Shown: positions 31,370 to 43,200 of the stretch, piece after piece
Position numbering within the stretch: the stretch's first letter is position 1
Layout: each line of letters starts with the position of its first letter
NCBI GenBank assembly: GCA_905221605.1
Contig: CAJNDS010000367.1
Location: 22,501-86,500 of the forward strand
Source of the DNA: Symbiodinium natans
Taxonomy: Eukaryota > Sar > Dinophyceae > Suessiales > Symbiodiniaceae
Direction of reading: 5' to 3'
DNA length: 64,000 nt
The notes under the pieces: generated by a model
Seen by the model: only the letters and a program-made list of their open reading frames with translations
What the model was told of the DNA's origin: nothing
Databases searched by the model: none
Made by a program: the position numbers and the translations under genes

Positions 31370-32446
31370 GTGTGGCCGTTGGCAGCAAATGGACCAAGTT
31401 TCATGTCCCATACCGTAACACCAAAGCCCGACGTGCTTTTGGCTCGAAAGTCGCTTCTCGGAGCGGAGTCGGTGCGAGCTCTAGACACAGGCACGTCGGG
31501 GAGCTGATTTTGTGTGCAGATGTGCTTTCTGCCGAGTTTTGTTGAGCTGCTACCCGTTGCCGTTACTGCTTGTTGGCTGCCATTGCGCTAGCGTGGGCCT
31601 GGCCGGTCTTGGCTCCAGAATAGATAGTTTCGGATGGTTTCAGAGGTTGCATGTGGGGTTGTTTAGCGCGTGCAGAAGCACGAGGTGTCACATGGAACAG
31701 ACGCACAGCCAACACGTCAAGTCAGGTAGAGGAGTTCAAGGCACGGTGAGGACTATTATGAGGTTACCACAGATAGAATGGCATGCATCCCGCTGCGATG
31801 CTCTTGCTTCTGTTCGTGGTCCAGTGCGGTCTTGCTGGGGGGCATGTTGACTACTACTTGGCACAATACGTGGCCGACGTATGCGTGGCTGGGGTGAACT
31901 GCTCCTTCGAGGAGGTCCGACCAAAGGCGCTCTGAGCTTGACTTGGCCTCTGCTTGGGTTTCCCCGGCTGCGTCCGCGACGGCGTCCGCGACTGCGTCCG
32001 CGACTGCGTCCGCTCGTTTTTTTTCTCCAGTGCAGGGACGGCACTTGGCTGCCGTCAGCCCCGGGACTCTAGACTTGGTCCAGGCAGGTTTTGTGGGGCA
32101 TTGCCGGAAGTCCTTCCCCTCATGTTGGCCCTACGCTTCCACAAGGACCCGCTGGACCCGCTGTCCATGCAACCGCCAAGCAACTACCCGAAAAAGTTCT
32201 TCTGCGGAGCAGGGCGCCTTGGCTGCGCATTATTTCAGGCAGTTTCAAACCGAAGCACTCGACAGTTCCGAGGAAGAGGTTGCGGCGAACTCGAGAGCCC
32301 GACTGGAGACCAGCCAGAGCCGGCCGAGCCAATAAGATTCTTGGACGAAGTGAGACGAAAGGTGCTTAGAACGATTACAGAGGTACAGAGTGGGAAGAGT
32401 TGCAGAGAGTGGCAGCAAGCATTTGGATCAGGAGAGAGGCGTGGAT
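31370..32446 (+). CDS. Unassigned exons upstream of the acid phosphatase
   Basis: Protein-like + strand frames: VGSKWTKFHVPYRNTKARRA (about 31377), DYYLAQYVADVCVAGVNCSF (about 31846), LPLMLALRFHKDPLDPLSMQ (about 32115) and AAHYFRQFQTEALDSSEEEV (about 32220). They could be 5' exons of the phosphatase gene or a separate gene. No family is recognised. An intron in the region carries a 12-base repeat. Confidence 0.4.
31969..32016 (+). repeat. 12-bp tandem repeat, four copies
   Basis: CTGCGTCCGCGA repeated four times with minor changes. It would encode Ala-Ser/Thr repeats if translated. Confidence 0.9.
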
Positions 32447-35400
32447 GATCGCCCTGGGGGATTGGGGCGCTACGACATGCCCATATGAGCACCGAGCTCA
32501 CTTGCCACACTTGCGACCCTGTCACCGCTTTGCGCTCTGAGCATTCTGAAAATTCCTGCAACTTGAGGACCTGGGATGAGTTCATGTCGAAGTGCGTCAA
32601 GTTTATCGTCAACGAGCGAAAGCGTGGCACCAGCTGGACAAACATTTACCAAAGAGCAGGCACCTCTCAGTTTTGCTAGCAAAGAGGGATCTATGCGTAG
32701 AGTCCTCGAGGCTACCTTCGATGCGGCTCTCTTCACCACCTCTGTACGTTCGACCCCGGGATGTGGCACACGCGACTTGGCAGATAAAGGCAACAGGGTC
32801 CCAAGTTGAGCCGCCATGGCCGCCATGTTTGTTTCCGAGCAGATGTCGACAGAAATTCAAAATTGTTGCAACCAGAGGCCAGATTGCGATCCCGAGCAGC
32901 CGCGCTTTTGGAAGCATGCCTTTGCGCAGCAACCTGACAGCGCTCAGTGCAGTTGACATGACTGTAGACGTGCTTAGCCTCATCGTAGCCTGTCCCGTTT
33001 CTTGAGGCCAATGTGAGGCATGCTCAGCCGAAGAATGAATCAAGTACCTACGTATGGGCCTATAGTCTGTTGCCAGCATGCCGGGTGGGTGAGTGGTGGG
33101 CGTATCCGGCGAGGTATAGAGTCGCCGATCAGATGGCAAAGTCTGCCGATCAGGTGGGTGGAATAGATGCGGCGTCTCGGCATCATTTCTCAGGTTCCTT
33201 TGCCAGTTTTTATTGAGTTGAAGCATCACTCACAACTTTGCCAAGCTTCCCATCAAGGTGCTTTCCGTCGGAGATAACTTCTACCTCCGTGGAGTGCTAG
33301 ATGACACGGACCTCAACTGGCGCTACATGTGCGACAGCAAAGACTCATGCACAGGACATGCATTGCTCTTCATGCTTGCCAGGTTTGAGGACGTCTACCA
33401 CCATTCCGCCCTTCACGTTCCCTGGATCAGCGTGCCGCGGCAGACGGACCTCCTCTATTAAAGTCTTGAGGGTCACGCAAGCTGTGCCGGTGGGTGGGTA
33501 GGATCCGTGTTGCAGCTTGTTTTCTCCCGCACTTTTGCAGTGCTGAGTTTGTTCGGAGAAAGATTTTCTGTGAATCAATTGTGTCTCTTCGTGTCTCTTT
33601 GTGTCGGAACTGAGCGGATTTTTCAGGCTCAGTGCTGAGAGCAGAGCCAAGGCACTCGGAAACCATGACTACGGCGGGCACGAGTGCGGAGCTTGGTGCC
33701 TCCTTTAGCAAGGCTCAGAGCCCCCCCGGTCTTCCCCCACTCTCGTCGGAAGTGATTCTTTCAGAGGTGTGATGGGTGCCTCATCGAAGGCGGCACTGGA
33801 GGCTGTAGTGGTGCGCAGATCGATTACGACAACAACAAGACCTGGGAATTCCCTGTAGCTTGGCGCATGCTGGATCTGTGTGGGGCATGCTTTTGAGACC
33901 CTGAAGAGAGAGCTTGTTGCCCAGGCTGCGAAGCAGCATCTCGGCAAGAATACATGCTAAGACATGTAACTCATGGTTGTGAGGCTGTGAGCCATTGAAT
34001 CCCGACTTGTCCTCGCAAGAAAAGGAAGCGCTGGGTGATGCCTCACCGCTTCTACAAGAAGCGCTTCAAGTACCAGGCACAGATTGAATCCATGTCCTTG
34101 CACGTGCAGTGCGAAAAGATAGGGGGGGGGGGGTTGGCGGTGGCGGCAGGCGGGGGGGGGGGTTGTACGGCTCAGGACTTCGCCATCGATGTCTTTGCCA
34201 TCGATTCCAATCGTGTCAACCTCCATTCCCTCTGCCACGGGCAATCGCAGATTACCAGTGAGAAAGAATGCGGCCTGGCCGCAGTTTCTCGCAGTACAAA
34301 CTGCAGGAAGGTTTTTTTCCTCCTCTGCAACATTCCGAATCATTCCGCCCAGGCAAGGAGAAGCAGTGTGAGGATTTCCATGTGAACCTCGAGGTGCAAC
34401 AGAGGACCCAGCTGTGTCTGGACCCTGAAGCCATGAGCCCCAGCTCTCTTGTAAAGGACTTGGTTGGAGCGTGAGCTGCCGAGATCCGATGCGCAGTGGA
34501 GCCTTGGGCGCATTCTGGTGTTTGATTCGTGGAAGCCATCCTTGCGAGATGCTGGGTGGGCGTCTAAGAGTCGTGCCGGATCATGGAGTTGTGATTCGTA
34601 CTCGATCAACTCATGGCCGCAGTGTACTGATAGCAGAACTCATGGTATCACACTTGAAAAATCTTCGCCATTGTGCGAGGTGCTCCGTTGCTCAACTTTT
34701 TCCAGCAGCAAGGTGTGTCCCTGGTGCTGGCTGGGCCACGCGGCGCGAGTATTGGAGTTTGTTTTTGTCCGGTCCCGCGGTGAAGTGATGCAAATAGCCA
34801 ACCTTAAGCCGACAGCCCAACTCTCCGCAGTTTGCCCCAGCAGGTTGATGATGAACACCAAGATCCGTCTTGAAACCATGCAATGTTGGTTCCACGTGTG
34901 GCGTGCTTGTCCAAGTTACAAAGCACAAGTCAAAGTCGCCGATACAGGGGGTGTTGCGCGGAGAGGGTGACGAAGAAAGTTGAAGAATGACCACAGCGCA
35001 TAGTCAAATAGCAATGCTGAAAGTAAGTAGTCAAAGCACATCCTCGAGCTGAATGCCTAGGCATGTTCACCAGCTTCGGATGGACAAGGTCGGTGATTTG
35101 ATTTGTGGCATCACTGGAGCTGGCGGAGGCTACCAGTGGAATGGCGGAGGCAGGCCGAGAAAGGCATCTTGAGATATAGCTGTGTGCAGCATCGTAGTAC
35201 AGGGCATCTGTCCTACACGGTGCGCCAGCGTGGAACTCCTGTCACTTGGCGATACTTGGCGAGTCTGTTCCGCAAGGTGCTTCAGTGCTGCGTCGCATGG
35301 AGGCAAGTTATGCCATCGTCATGTGACATTGTCTGTGTGAGGATTATGGTTTCATCTTGCTGAAAGCCACAAAGACTGAAATGACATTGCGCTACCTCAA

Positions 35401-35455
35401 CGATGATGGGGAAGTCTGCCACCCAGCGTGCAGTGTTGGCAGTGTTGCTCTCTAA
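32447..35455 (+). CDS. Tartrate-resistant-type purple acid phosphatase (metallophosphatase)
   Basis: Dinuclear-metal phosphatase that hydrolyses phosphate esters, usually secreted or lysosomal. Ordered exon motifs: ALGDWGATTCP (about 32447, first metal Asp), YRVADQMAKSADQ (about 33115), IKVLSVGDNFYLRGVLDDTD (about 33252, metal Asp/Asn/Tyr), FEDVYHHSALHVPWISV (about 33383), ALGNHDYGGHECGAW (about 33651, metal Asn and catalytic His), AQIDYDNNKTWEFP (about 33812), RWVMPHRFYKKRFK (about 34029), DFAIDVFAIDSNRVN (about 34174), IRGSHPCEM (about 34524, place of GHYP), HGRSVLIAELMVSHLKN (about 34611), WLGHAARVLEFV (about 34728, place of GHDH), VGDLICGITGAGG (about 35093) and a C-terminal exon GFILLKATKTEMTLRYLNDD ending at TAA 35453. 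This order matches the TRAP/ACP5 family. The apparent GHAA in place of GHDH would remove metal ligands; that exon assignment is the least certain. No signal peptide exon was found. Confidence 0.85.
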
Positions 35456-35880
35456 ATGAGTCCTCATTAGACTTGTGGCCGCATGGCCGTGGAGCCATCG
35501 CCCAGGCTTTATGGGACGACGTCATCATTGGCCGCGATGCCAGCAATGACAAAGACGAGACCACTACGACAACCGCAGAAACCACAACAAGCACAACTAG
35601 CGCCACTACCACCACTACCACCACTACCACCGCTACGACCACTACGACCACTACGACCACTACGACCACTACCACCACCACTGCCCTCAGTACCAGCGCT
35701 CAAGATGGTCAAGGCAATGCAACAACCGAGCCCATCACCACTACATCTACCACCACCACGACCACCACCACGACCACCACGACCACCACGACCACCACGA
35801 CGACGACCACGACGACCACGACGACCACCACCACTACGACGACCAGCAGCAGCAGCAACACCACCACGAAGGACTGCTGA
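35428..35880 (+). CDS. Poly-threonine ORF
   Basis: A 150-codon frame: 45 ordinary residues (SLNESSLDLWPHGRGAIAQ), then about 75 nearly uninterrupted Thr codons broken by Ser, Ala and Glu, then SSSSNTTTKDC and a stop. The Thr codons use all four third bases (ACA, ACC, ACG, ACT), so the repeat is regular in codon positions 1 and 2 but not 3. That hints at selection on the protein or an old coding repeat. Thr-rich stretches in secreted proteins are usually O-glycosylated stalks. It overlaps the end of the phosphatase in another frame and may be its alternative C-terminus or part of the next gene. Confidence 0.45.
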   Translation: MQCWQCCSLNESSLDLWPHGRGAIAQALWDDVIIGRDASNDKDETTTTTAETTTSTTSATTTTTTTTTATTTTTTTTTTTTTTTTALSTSAQDGQGNATTEPITTTSTTTTTTTTTTTTTTTTTTTTTTTTTTTTTTTTSSSSNTTTKDC

Positions 35881-36036
35881 GTGGCGGAAGCGTAGGGTGA
35901 GATAGGCAGAGTCCAGGGGCGGCCCATTTGTCAGGATCTCATCCCACCGCTGGCACCGGAGGATCAGGCTGTGTTGGACCTCATCGAGGCTGAGCGGGTT
36001 CACGAGCATGAGAGCTTCCCATGGGGAGCGGGTCAC

Positions 36037-36487
36037 ATGAAGCTGTCAGCGGTCCAACCCCTGCTACTGACGGGATTGCTTTTCTTGGCCGAGCCCCACG
36101 GTGCAACATCGAGTCTGAGTTGTCGGGCGCGACCCGTGCCAGGCGGAAGAGGACAATGAGTTTGACACTGGCTTACCATGCCACTGGGGAGACTGGGAAG
36201 ATGGCCACCCAACCGCAGAGAGGCTGCCACACCAATGTCAGCAAGAGGAGTCATGTCAGAGACCTTTTGGTCGCCACCATCCGGTTTGTGTGCGACTTTT
36301 GGAGAATGAACATCTTCAGCGCTCTGAGGCGAGTGCGATGCCACTTGTGGTGTCACTTGGCGATCCGATGGGAAGATATCCTCAAGCAGTCTCGATGAGC
36401 ATTTCAGTTGTGCATTTCAGGCAGCAACCCGTGAGAGAAGACGATCGCAAGAGCCGCATGAAAATTGCAAGGACGCTGCACCCCTGA
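36037..36487 (+). CDS. Putative secreted protein, signal peptide exon and following exon
   Basis: ATG at 36037 begins MKLSAVQPLLLTGLLFLAEP, a textbook signal peptide: short basic start, hydrophobic core, then HGATS as a likely cleavage site. From about 36135 to 36487 another frame is open and protein-like (EEDNEFDTGLPCHWGDWEDG, then HHPVCVRLLENEHLQRSEA). It contains spaced Cys residues as in extracellular domains. An AG|G acceptor precedes it at about 36134. How the two join is unclear. No family is recognised. Confidence 0.4.
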
Positions 36488-36499
36488 CATCTCCTGAAC

Positions 36500-39400
36500 C
36501 TAGCTGTGTGGCTCCTGCCTTCTTCTCTTGCCTTCTGTTTGCAATCGATGCAGCTCCATGGGTTCCATGCTTCTGCTAGGCTGCCTAGCATTTTGCTTTG
36601 AGGAAGCATGTCACACATCCTCCGGGCAGTGCAGTGTTCACAGTGTGCAAAGGACTTGGATGCGGTTCGCAGTGCTTGTCACCTACTTCCATGTGCCAAT
36701 ACCGAAGGCCGCTTCTGCCACAGCAGTGACAGCCAGAGTTGTCATGGAAGGGCGGAATGGGTCTCATACAGGTCTCACGAACGTCAGTTATTTTCTCCGC
36801 TACTTTCCCAGGCAGAGGCAACATCAAGATGGCGTTGGGTAGTCTTCTCGTGGCAGCCCCAGTTGACTCAAGGTTGATTGTCGGGGGAATCGCCATGACG
36901 GCTCTGACCCCACATCATCTCTGCAATATCGGATGCAACATGTAGGTCTCCAGGCCCTCTTAGGTGGTCAGGAAAAACTAGTGGCAGTTGTGGGAGATTC
37001 CCTTGGTCTCAAGACCGTACTCCGTGACCTCTTTGGGGAGCCATCACCAGCTGTTCCTTAGGCACTGGGCCTGCTGGGTTTGGTGGCCACGCTTCTACGG
37101 CAGCGGCTTCGGACTCGGCAGCTGGCAGGACCTGACATCCCAAACCTCACAAAGGACCAAGGATGCACAGCACCGCCGCTCAGAGCTGAAGCTGCAAACA
37201 GCTGCCTTTGGAGCACACGTACTTCTTGCATCTTCTTGCAGGAGAAGCGGGTGGGATGGATGCTGCCAGAGCCATTGAGATGACATGAAAAAGAGATTTC
37301 GTGCCACAGGGACCAGAGCCGGAAAGCCAGTGCCCAAACATGTGCCTACGCGCGTCCGGGTGTGCCTTGGTGTGCCTTGCTGTGCCTTGGGGCGCTTGGA
37401 GGCTCCATTGACTCCTTGATCTTCTCCTGCACCGCAAGAGTGCGGGGAGAGGAATGGCGTCAGGCAAGGTCATGTACGACGTAAGCGCTGATGATCTCCA
37501 AACGCAGCAAGAGCGGCCCTAGGGATGCTTCCTAAAAGTAGCATCATTGCTCACTACTTCTGCGGGCGACAAAGCTTGGTGCTGCAGGCATGCATGCCGC
37601 TGCTTTAGGACCCGGGCCAAGGGTCTTGCTTTGCAATGCTTTTTGGCAAACGCTCTGAGTGATACGACGCTCACTGCACATGCTGGCCGTGGGCTTCAGC
37701 AATGTTCAGCAAGCTGGAGGGGTTGAGAGTCGAAATGAGTTGAAGTCATTGCAGGACAACTCGGCCCATGCCAGTCTGCAAGGTCAGGCGCCGCTGTGCA
37801 CGCCTGAGACAGAGCCAAGCTTATTACACCGTTCGCTCAGCTCTGCGATTCGCCTGGTCGTGCGTTGGTGGGCTTGACTTCTTTTACATCGCACAAACGG
37901 CGCAGGTTGTGGCAGGAGAAAAGTCTGAGAACAGAATGTTGCTGGCAGGGAATTGCACAGATCAGGGGCCCGCGAAGTTCATCCAGTTCGGCAACTGGCA
38001 AGTGCCAAGCAAGGTGAGCGGCAACCGCTCCGGATCTCCGGACCTTCATGGGACAAATAGACGAAGGGGTACGCGCGCAACGTTGCCGTGAAGGGGTACG
38101 CATGCCACGTTGCCGTGAATCCCGTTAACGACAGAACGCCAGAGTGCGCCGTCAACTTGAGCACGGCTTGCAGAGCGGACGTAAGGCCCCTCTCGCATCC
38201 TCGCATAGGTCTCTCGGAGTTTCCGCATTGTCAAGAAAGCTGAAGATAGCTTCTGGCCAAACCCAAGTCGACACAGGCTTTCGAGGCGAATGCCCACAGA
38301 TATTTTGGCTTATTGCAGTTACATAATGTTTTTTGACTTGTCGTGCGGTCCGGCATTCTGTTTTTGCCAGTGGGCACCTTTCATCTTGGCGATTTGCCTG
38401 GGCATCCAGCCAAAGCGGCTATAGCAGATGGAACAACTGTCTGAGGCTGATGTGGTTGGGCTCGATGCGTGCGGTGGCCCAGACATGCAGTGCAAGGATG
38501 TGCAAGGTGTTAGTCATGATCATGACTACTGTCGGCTGTGTGACCAGATCTTGTGACCCAACATTTCGGCTCTATACTGGAGCTTGGCAACCTATTGTTG
38601 TGGCGCCTCTCTGCAGCCCTTCTGTTGCAGACAGTACGCACGTTGGCAGAGTCTCTTCTTGCAGCCTTGTTCTTCCGGTATTCGTTCCCCTATCGGTATC
38701 CTATCGGTATTGTTGAGCGGAGCACTTTGGCTTGTGGTCATAGAAAGGCAGTGATGGCCACCTTTTTGACGTTCGCCCCGCTCCGAAGGACGCCGTTCTG
38801 CTAAACCCGTAACATCAAGTGACGCCCGAACGCTCGGACCCCATGGCGGAAAGTATTCCAAGAAAAGGTTGGTACGCTTGGAAGAGGTGGCCCTCGTTGT
38901 GTGCAGATACTTGTTGGACCACTCGAGTCAGCCACAGCAGATGTTGTGCGTGTGACCCTGTTGACCAGGAGCGCACCTTCGGGGCCGTCAGAACAGCGCA
39001 TGGAGCCAGCTGCTTGACTGCACAAAGTTGCATTGAACACCTCGAGCACATCTCGGCGCGCTGCTCCGTCTAGATATTGCAAGCTGTGACCTGCGACCCT
39101 GTAGCCGACGCCAACTCAGGTTTCTCCCACCGTGTCACGGAGAAAGACGGCTGATGATGTAACACGGCAGATGTTCGACAAGCGCGAACTCCGAAAACGC
39201 AGCTTGGCTTCTTGCGTTCCGCCTTCTGAGGGTTTAAGAAGTTCGCGTCTCAATGCCAAGAATCTGAGGCAATAAGTCGATCTTCCAGGAAAGGCTGGGC
39301 TGCTGGCGGCAGCTGCAGAAAGAGGCGGTCCACCATGTCCGCTTGAGAGAAATAGCACGTCGTGAGCGCCAGTGGCATCCGCTAACGTTTCTTGCCCCAC
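36500..39400 (+). other. Unassigned exons and introns
   Basis: Several + strand frames look like exons but none is recognised: GRGNIKMALGSLLVAAPVDS (about 36818, membrane-like), LGLLGLVATLLRQRLRTRQL (about 37069, membrane-like then basic), IAQTAQVVAGEKSENRMLLA (about 37890), LSEADVVGLDACGGPDMQCK (about 38440), LEEVALVVCRYLLDHSSQPQ (about 38877) and TADDVTRQMFDKRELRKRSL (about 39150). They may belong to the gene started by the signal peptide at 36037 or to more than one gene. Confidence 0.35.
38063..38116 (+). repeat. 27-bp tandem duplication
   Basis: Two adjacent 27-base units beginning GAAGGGGTACGC and ending ACGTTGCCGT, differing at three or four positions. Confidence 0.85.
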
Positions 39401-39409
39401 TTGCTTTTC

Positions 39410-39990
39410 CGGGAGAGCCACTTCATGTGACACTGCTTTGCCGGGGGGGGGGGGGGCCTTGCCAATTCTTGAGGGCTTCGCACCCCCTGACCGTGGGCAG
39501 ACTTTCACAGTCAGCCCAAAGTGTGCGAAGCCTCGTAAAAGAACTTCATGCCCCATCCTCAGAATAATCCGAGAATCTGTTTAATTAATACCCTCACATT
39601 TCAAGAGTTTTCTTTTCGTCGAAAACCCCGCTGGAAGACTGCGTTCCTTTACGGGGGTTTTCGTATGGGCCAATACCACCACATCTAAAGAACAAATATT
39701 CGGGGGGGTCAAAAATCTGTCGGCAGGCTTCTTAATTTTGCTTGCTGAGAAGCAGTTTGGATCGGTGATTCCTATTGTTGTTAATAGAGAATCAATACAC
39801 TGCCATGGTCTTATTATTGCGGCGCCCTGCCTTTCTTATTGCGGTGGGGGGGGGAGGCCCCCGCCAATTTAACAGATGCTCGGATTAGCCACAAATTTGC
39901 CTAGAATTTGGGGTTCTTTTACGAGCCTTCCCCACCTTCCTCCGGGTCCCCTGTTTCCCATCAAACTGGGCTGACTGCGAGCCAGACTCT
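39410..39990. other. AT-richer non-coding stretch with G runs
   Basis: No gene. It contains G runs (39442-39456, 39845-39855) and AT-rich sequence with short repeats such as CTTATTATTGCGG / CTTATTGCGG. Its base composition differs from both flanks, so it could be a decayed insertion. Confidence 0.4.
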
Positions 39991-40262
39991 ACGTGGGTTT
40001 CTGTCTTTTGCAGTGGCAGAAATCAGTTCGCAGTACAGGTTTCCACGCGCTCCATAATTGCAGCATTTTGATAGCTTTATTTGTGCATGATTTGCATTGT
40101 TTTGCTCAGACCAAGATTTCTTGCATGGCAGGTCCCACCTGTCACACCAGACTCAGACACCAGGCGGTCTTCCCGCGTACGAGTGCCTCGACGTGGTTCA
40201 ACGGTTCCAACAAGATCCAACAAGATGCCAGGAATGCATGCACCACTTGAATCACTACTTAG

Positions 40263-43200
40263 GTCTACATTCGGAAGCGGCCCCTGTTCGAACACGAGGA
40301 AAGGCTCGGGGAGTTCGACGTCGTAAGCGTGAAGGGAGAGCAGCAGGTGGTCGCGCAGCTGACACGTGGGCATGAGTTGCAGTGTTTTGTTGGACTTTAC
40401 GGCTCCACCTTCACAAGGGCCCCAGCGAAGCTGCCAACGCACCGATTCGCCCAGGTCATCCACAATTGCTTGACGAAGGCAGACTTGCGATCCCTTTATG
40501 TGCTCGGCCTGCAGTGTGTACCATGGTGGGCCCTTGGAAGGATGGGCCCCACTTTTTTTTTTGTTTTGCAAATCCTTGTTTTTTTTTTCAAATCCTTGTG
40601 AAGACTTCTCAGGTTTCCCACATGGGCTTCCAGTTCGCGGAAGCTTTCGGCGAGGCTGCCACGAACGATGATGTGTATTCGCGCTGCGCTGCGCCAGCAG
40701 TGCGCCATGAGCCTCGCCACAAACAGCTGTTGTTGTCACTGTAGTCACCATCGTGGTGGCCTCTGCCCGGCACGCAAGAAGCTCTCTGATCCTTGCGTGG
40801 CTGAGGTCCTGTCTGGCGAGGCGTGGTCGAAAGACAGAAAGGGCGGCCGTAAGTAGTCCTGCATCCTGAGTGTCCAGAGACTGCTCATGGGCATTTGTGG
40901 CTGTGGGAAGGATCTCTGCGGGGCCGTGTACCCAGTGTCGGTGTGCTCACAGCAGGTGGCAACCATCTTCATGTTCGGGCAGACGGGCAGCGGCAAGAGC
41001 CACACGATGACTGGGCTAATGCATCGAACAGTACAGGATCTGTTCGCAGCGGGAAGCGAATCGGATCCTTTCAGATGCATCTTGGCCGTACCCACTCTAT
41101 TGCGACCAGTTACAACAGTATTGCTTGTGAGAGGGCTTCGGACCTCTATAGGGGCCTACAGGGCCCGGGCCATTCAAAGCTTACAAAGATTTAAAAGGAT
41201 GCAGCTGTTCAAAGGCTTAATTCCTAATCCGTGCGGTGGAGGGTTCTGGATTTACGGGAAAGTGCTTGAGAGACGGAACAACGCCTTTCGTATGTGTGCC
41301 GGCAAGGCAGGCTCACTGCCTTTGAAATCGCTGGCAAGAATATGCGGGACCTGCTCGGAGATGGATGCAACGAGCTCAAGGCGAGTGTGACACGAATGAC
41401 ACGAGCACGATGCGGCTTCTTAGCTCTGTCAAGCTAACGCTGTGAGGTGATGGACAAGGGGAGCAGAACTCACGTTGTGGGAGCACATGTTTGTGCCATG
41501 GCGAATTGAGGGGCATCGTCTAAGCGGTGTTCTAAGACACGTCAGCATATTGTTAATAGTGTTATGAGTGCTCGGCTCGGCAAGATGCTTCAAGGCATCC
41601 AACAGATGATGCCCTCCTCCTGTCCTGAGGTGAGCCGAGCAGTCCAGAGAACTTGCTGCAATTGCTGGAAGGCGCGATGCATGACCAAAGATCCTTCCCA
41701 AGTACGTTTCAGCTAAGTACCAAAGAAGCACTGAATCATGTTGCAATGCTTTGCAAGCTAAGGTGCGCATGCTCGCCGCGTCACGCGGGCGACGCAGGCG
41801 AACGATACCTCTTCCAGATCTCATGCCGTTTTCCGCATCTGCCTGCCAGGAGGCGGGCTGAACTTGTTTCCACACCCTGGCGCCTCATAGTTGAAGCAAG
41901 CTTGTGAAAGGTGCAAAGCTGACCTTGGTGGATTGCGCTGGGAGCGAAAGGCGTCAAGACAGCTCTCAGCACGACTCACAAAGCCAGAAAGAGACTTGGT
42001 AAAATTTGATGTTTTGCACGTGCTGGCCTGTTAATGAGTGGTATCATGCACAGGGGCACGGACTTTGAGCCATGGTTCACACCAACTGGTGTGAGGAAAG
42101 CGCAGAGATCAACGCGACAATTTTTGCTCTGAAGGATTCTGAAGGTTTACTGTAGTTCTGCGTGTGCAAGGGAGCTCCTTCATGATGCGATGCGTTTAAG
42201 ACGGGAACGCGTATGGGGGCAGGAGTGCTTCAGGGCCATGCGCCAGAAAGCGCAGCACAAGCCTCAGTTGTTGATATCTCAGTATACTGGCCCACTGGGC
42301 ATCACGGATGGGGGTCGAGGCCGCCATTTCGCAGCAGCCTGCTGACACGTGTCCTGTCCGACAGCTTCGCCAGTCCTGATGCCATGATCGTGGCGATAGG
42401 CTTGGCATGTTTTCTTACCCTTGGCGTGTCGCAAGTCTGTGAACACTGTGAACCTGCGCGCTGCGCCGCCATCGCGCAGGGACGGTGAGCCCTTCGGCTA
42501 CCGACACAGAGCACTCGCTGGCCACCTTACGGTCACTGCAGGAGCCTGCCACACATGTACTCGTAGCTAGTGGCAGCTAGTGAAAGAAACCGTGCTGCTT
42601 GCGGGGATGCCAGGAGCTTCAGGGGAACAGGATCGCTTTCGAGGAGCAGGATGCCGTGACGCTTCCGCTTGAGGGAGCAAGCAAAGTCCGGGACTTTCGT
42701 TAACAAAAGGAAGAGCAAGGAGAGTTCGACAGCAACCCATCACCCCTGCCAGGAGGACATTGTCCAGCGCAAGCAGGCTCGAGACCGTCTCGCGCGCACA
42801 GCGATGCTCGACGTCCCATGACTTCGAAGCCCAGGCTGGAGAGGCCCACCCGCGGACGTGGTCGGAGGACGATGTTCGACGATTTGTCCAAAAAGCGGCC
42901 AATGGCGCTGCACGGCGCCATGCGGAGGCCGTCAGCAAGGCCGGTCGGAAAGCTAAAGGAAAACCAACGGAAAGCCAATGAAATGCGAGTAAGTTTAAAT
43001 TTTTTGGACAACTCGCTCTCAGGAACGTACTCATGTCGAAGTTGCTAAATATTTGGGCATATGTACGGCTCATCACAAGCGGCTTGCGGTCCAGCAGGGC
43101 ACCGATGGAAAGATCTTCACGCGCTGGTGGCGGCCTGATGTCGATGGCAGTATGGCAGTACGACTGGGAGAGACACTGGGAGCCTTCTCCGGATCAGTTT

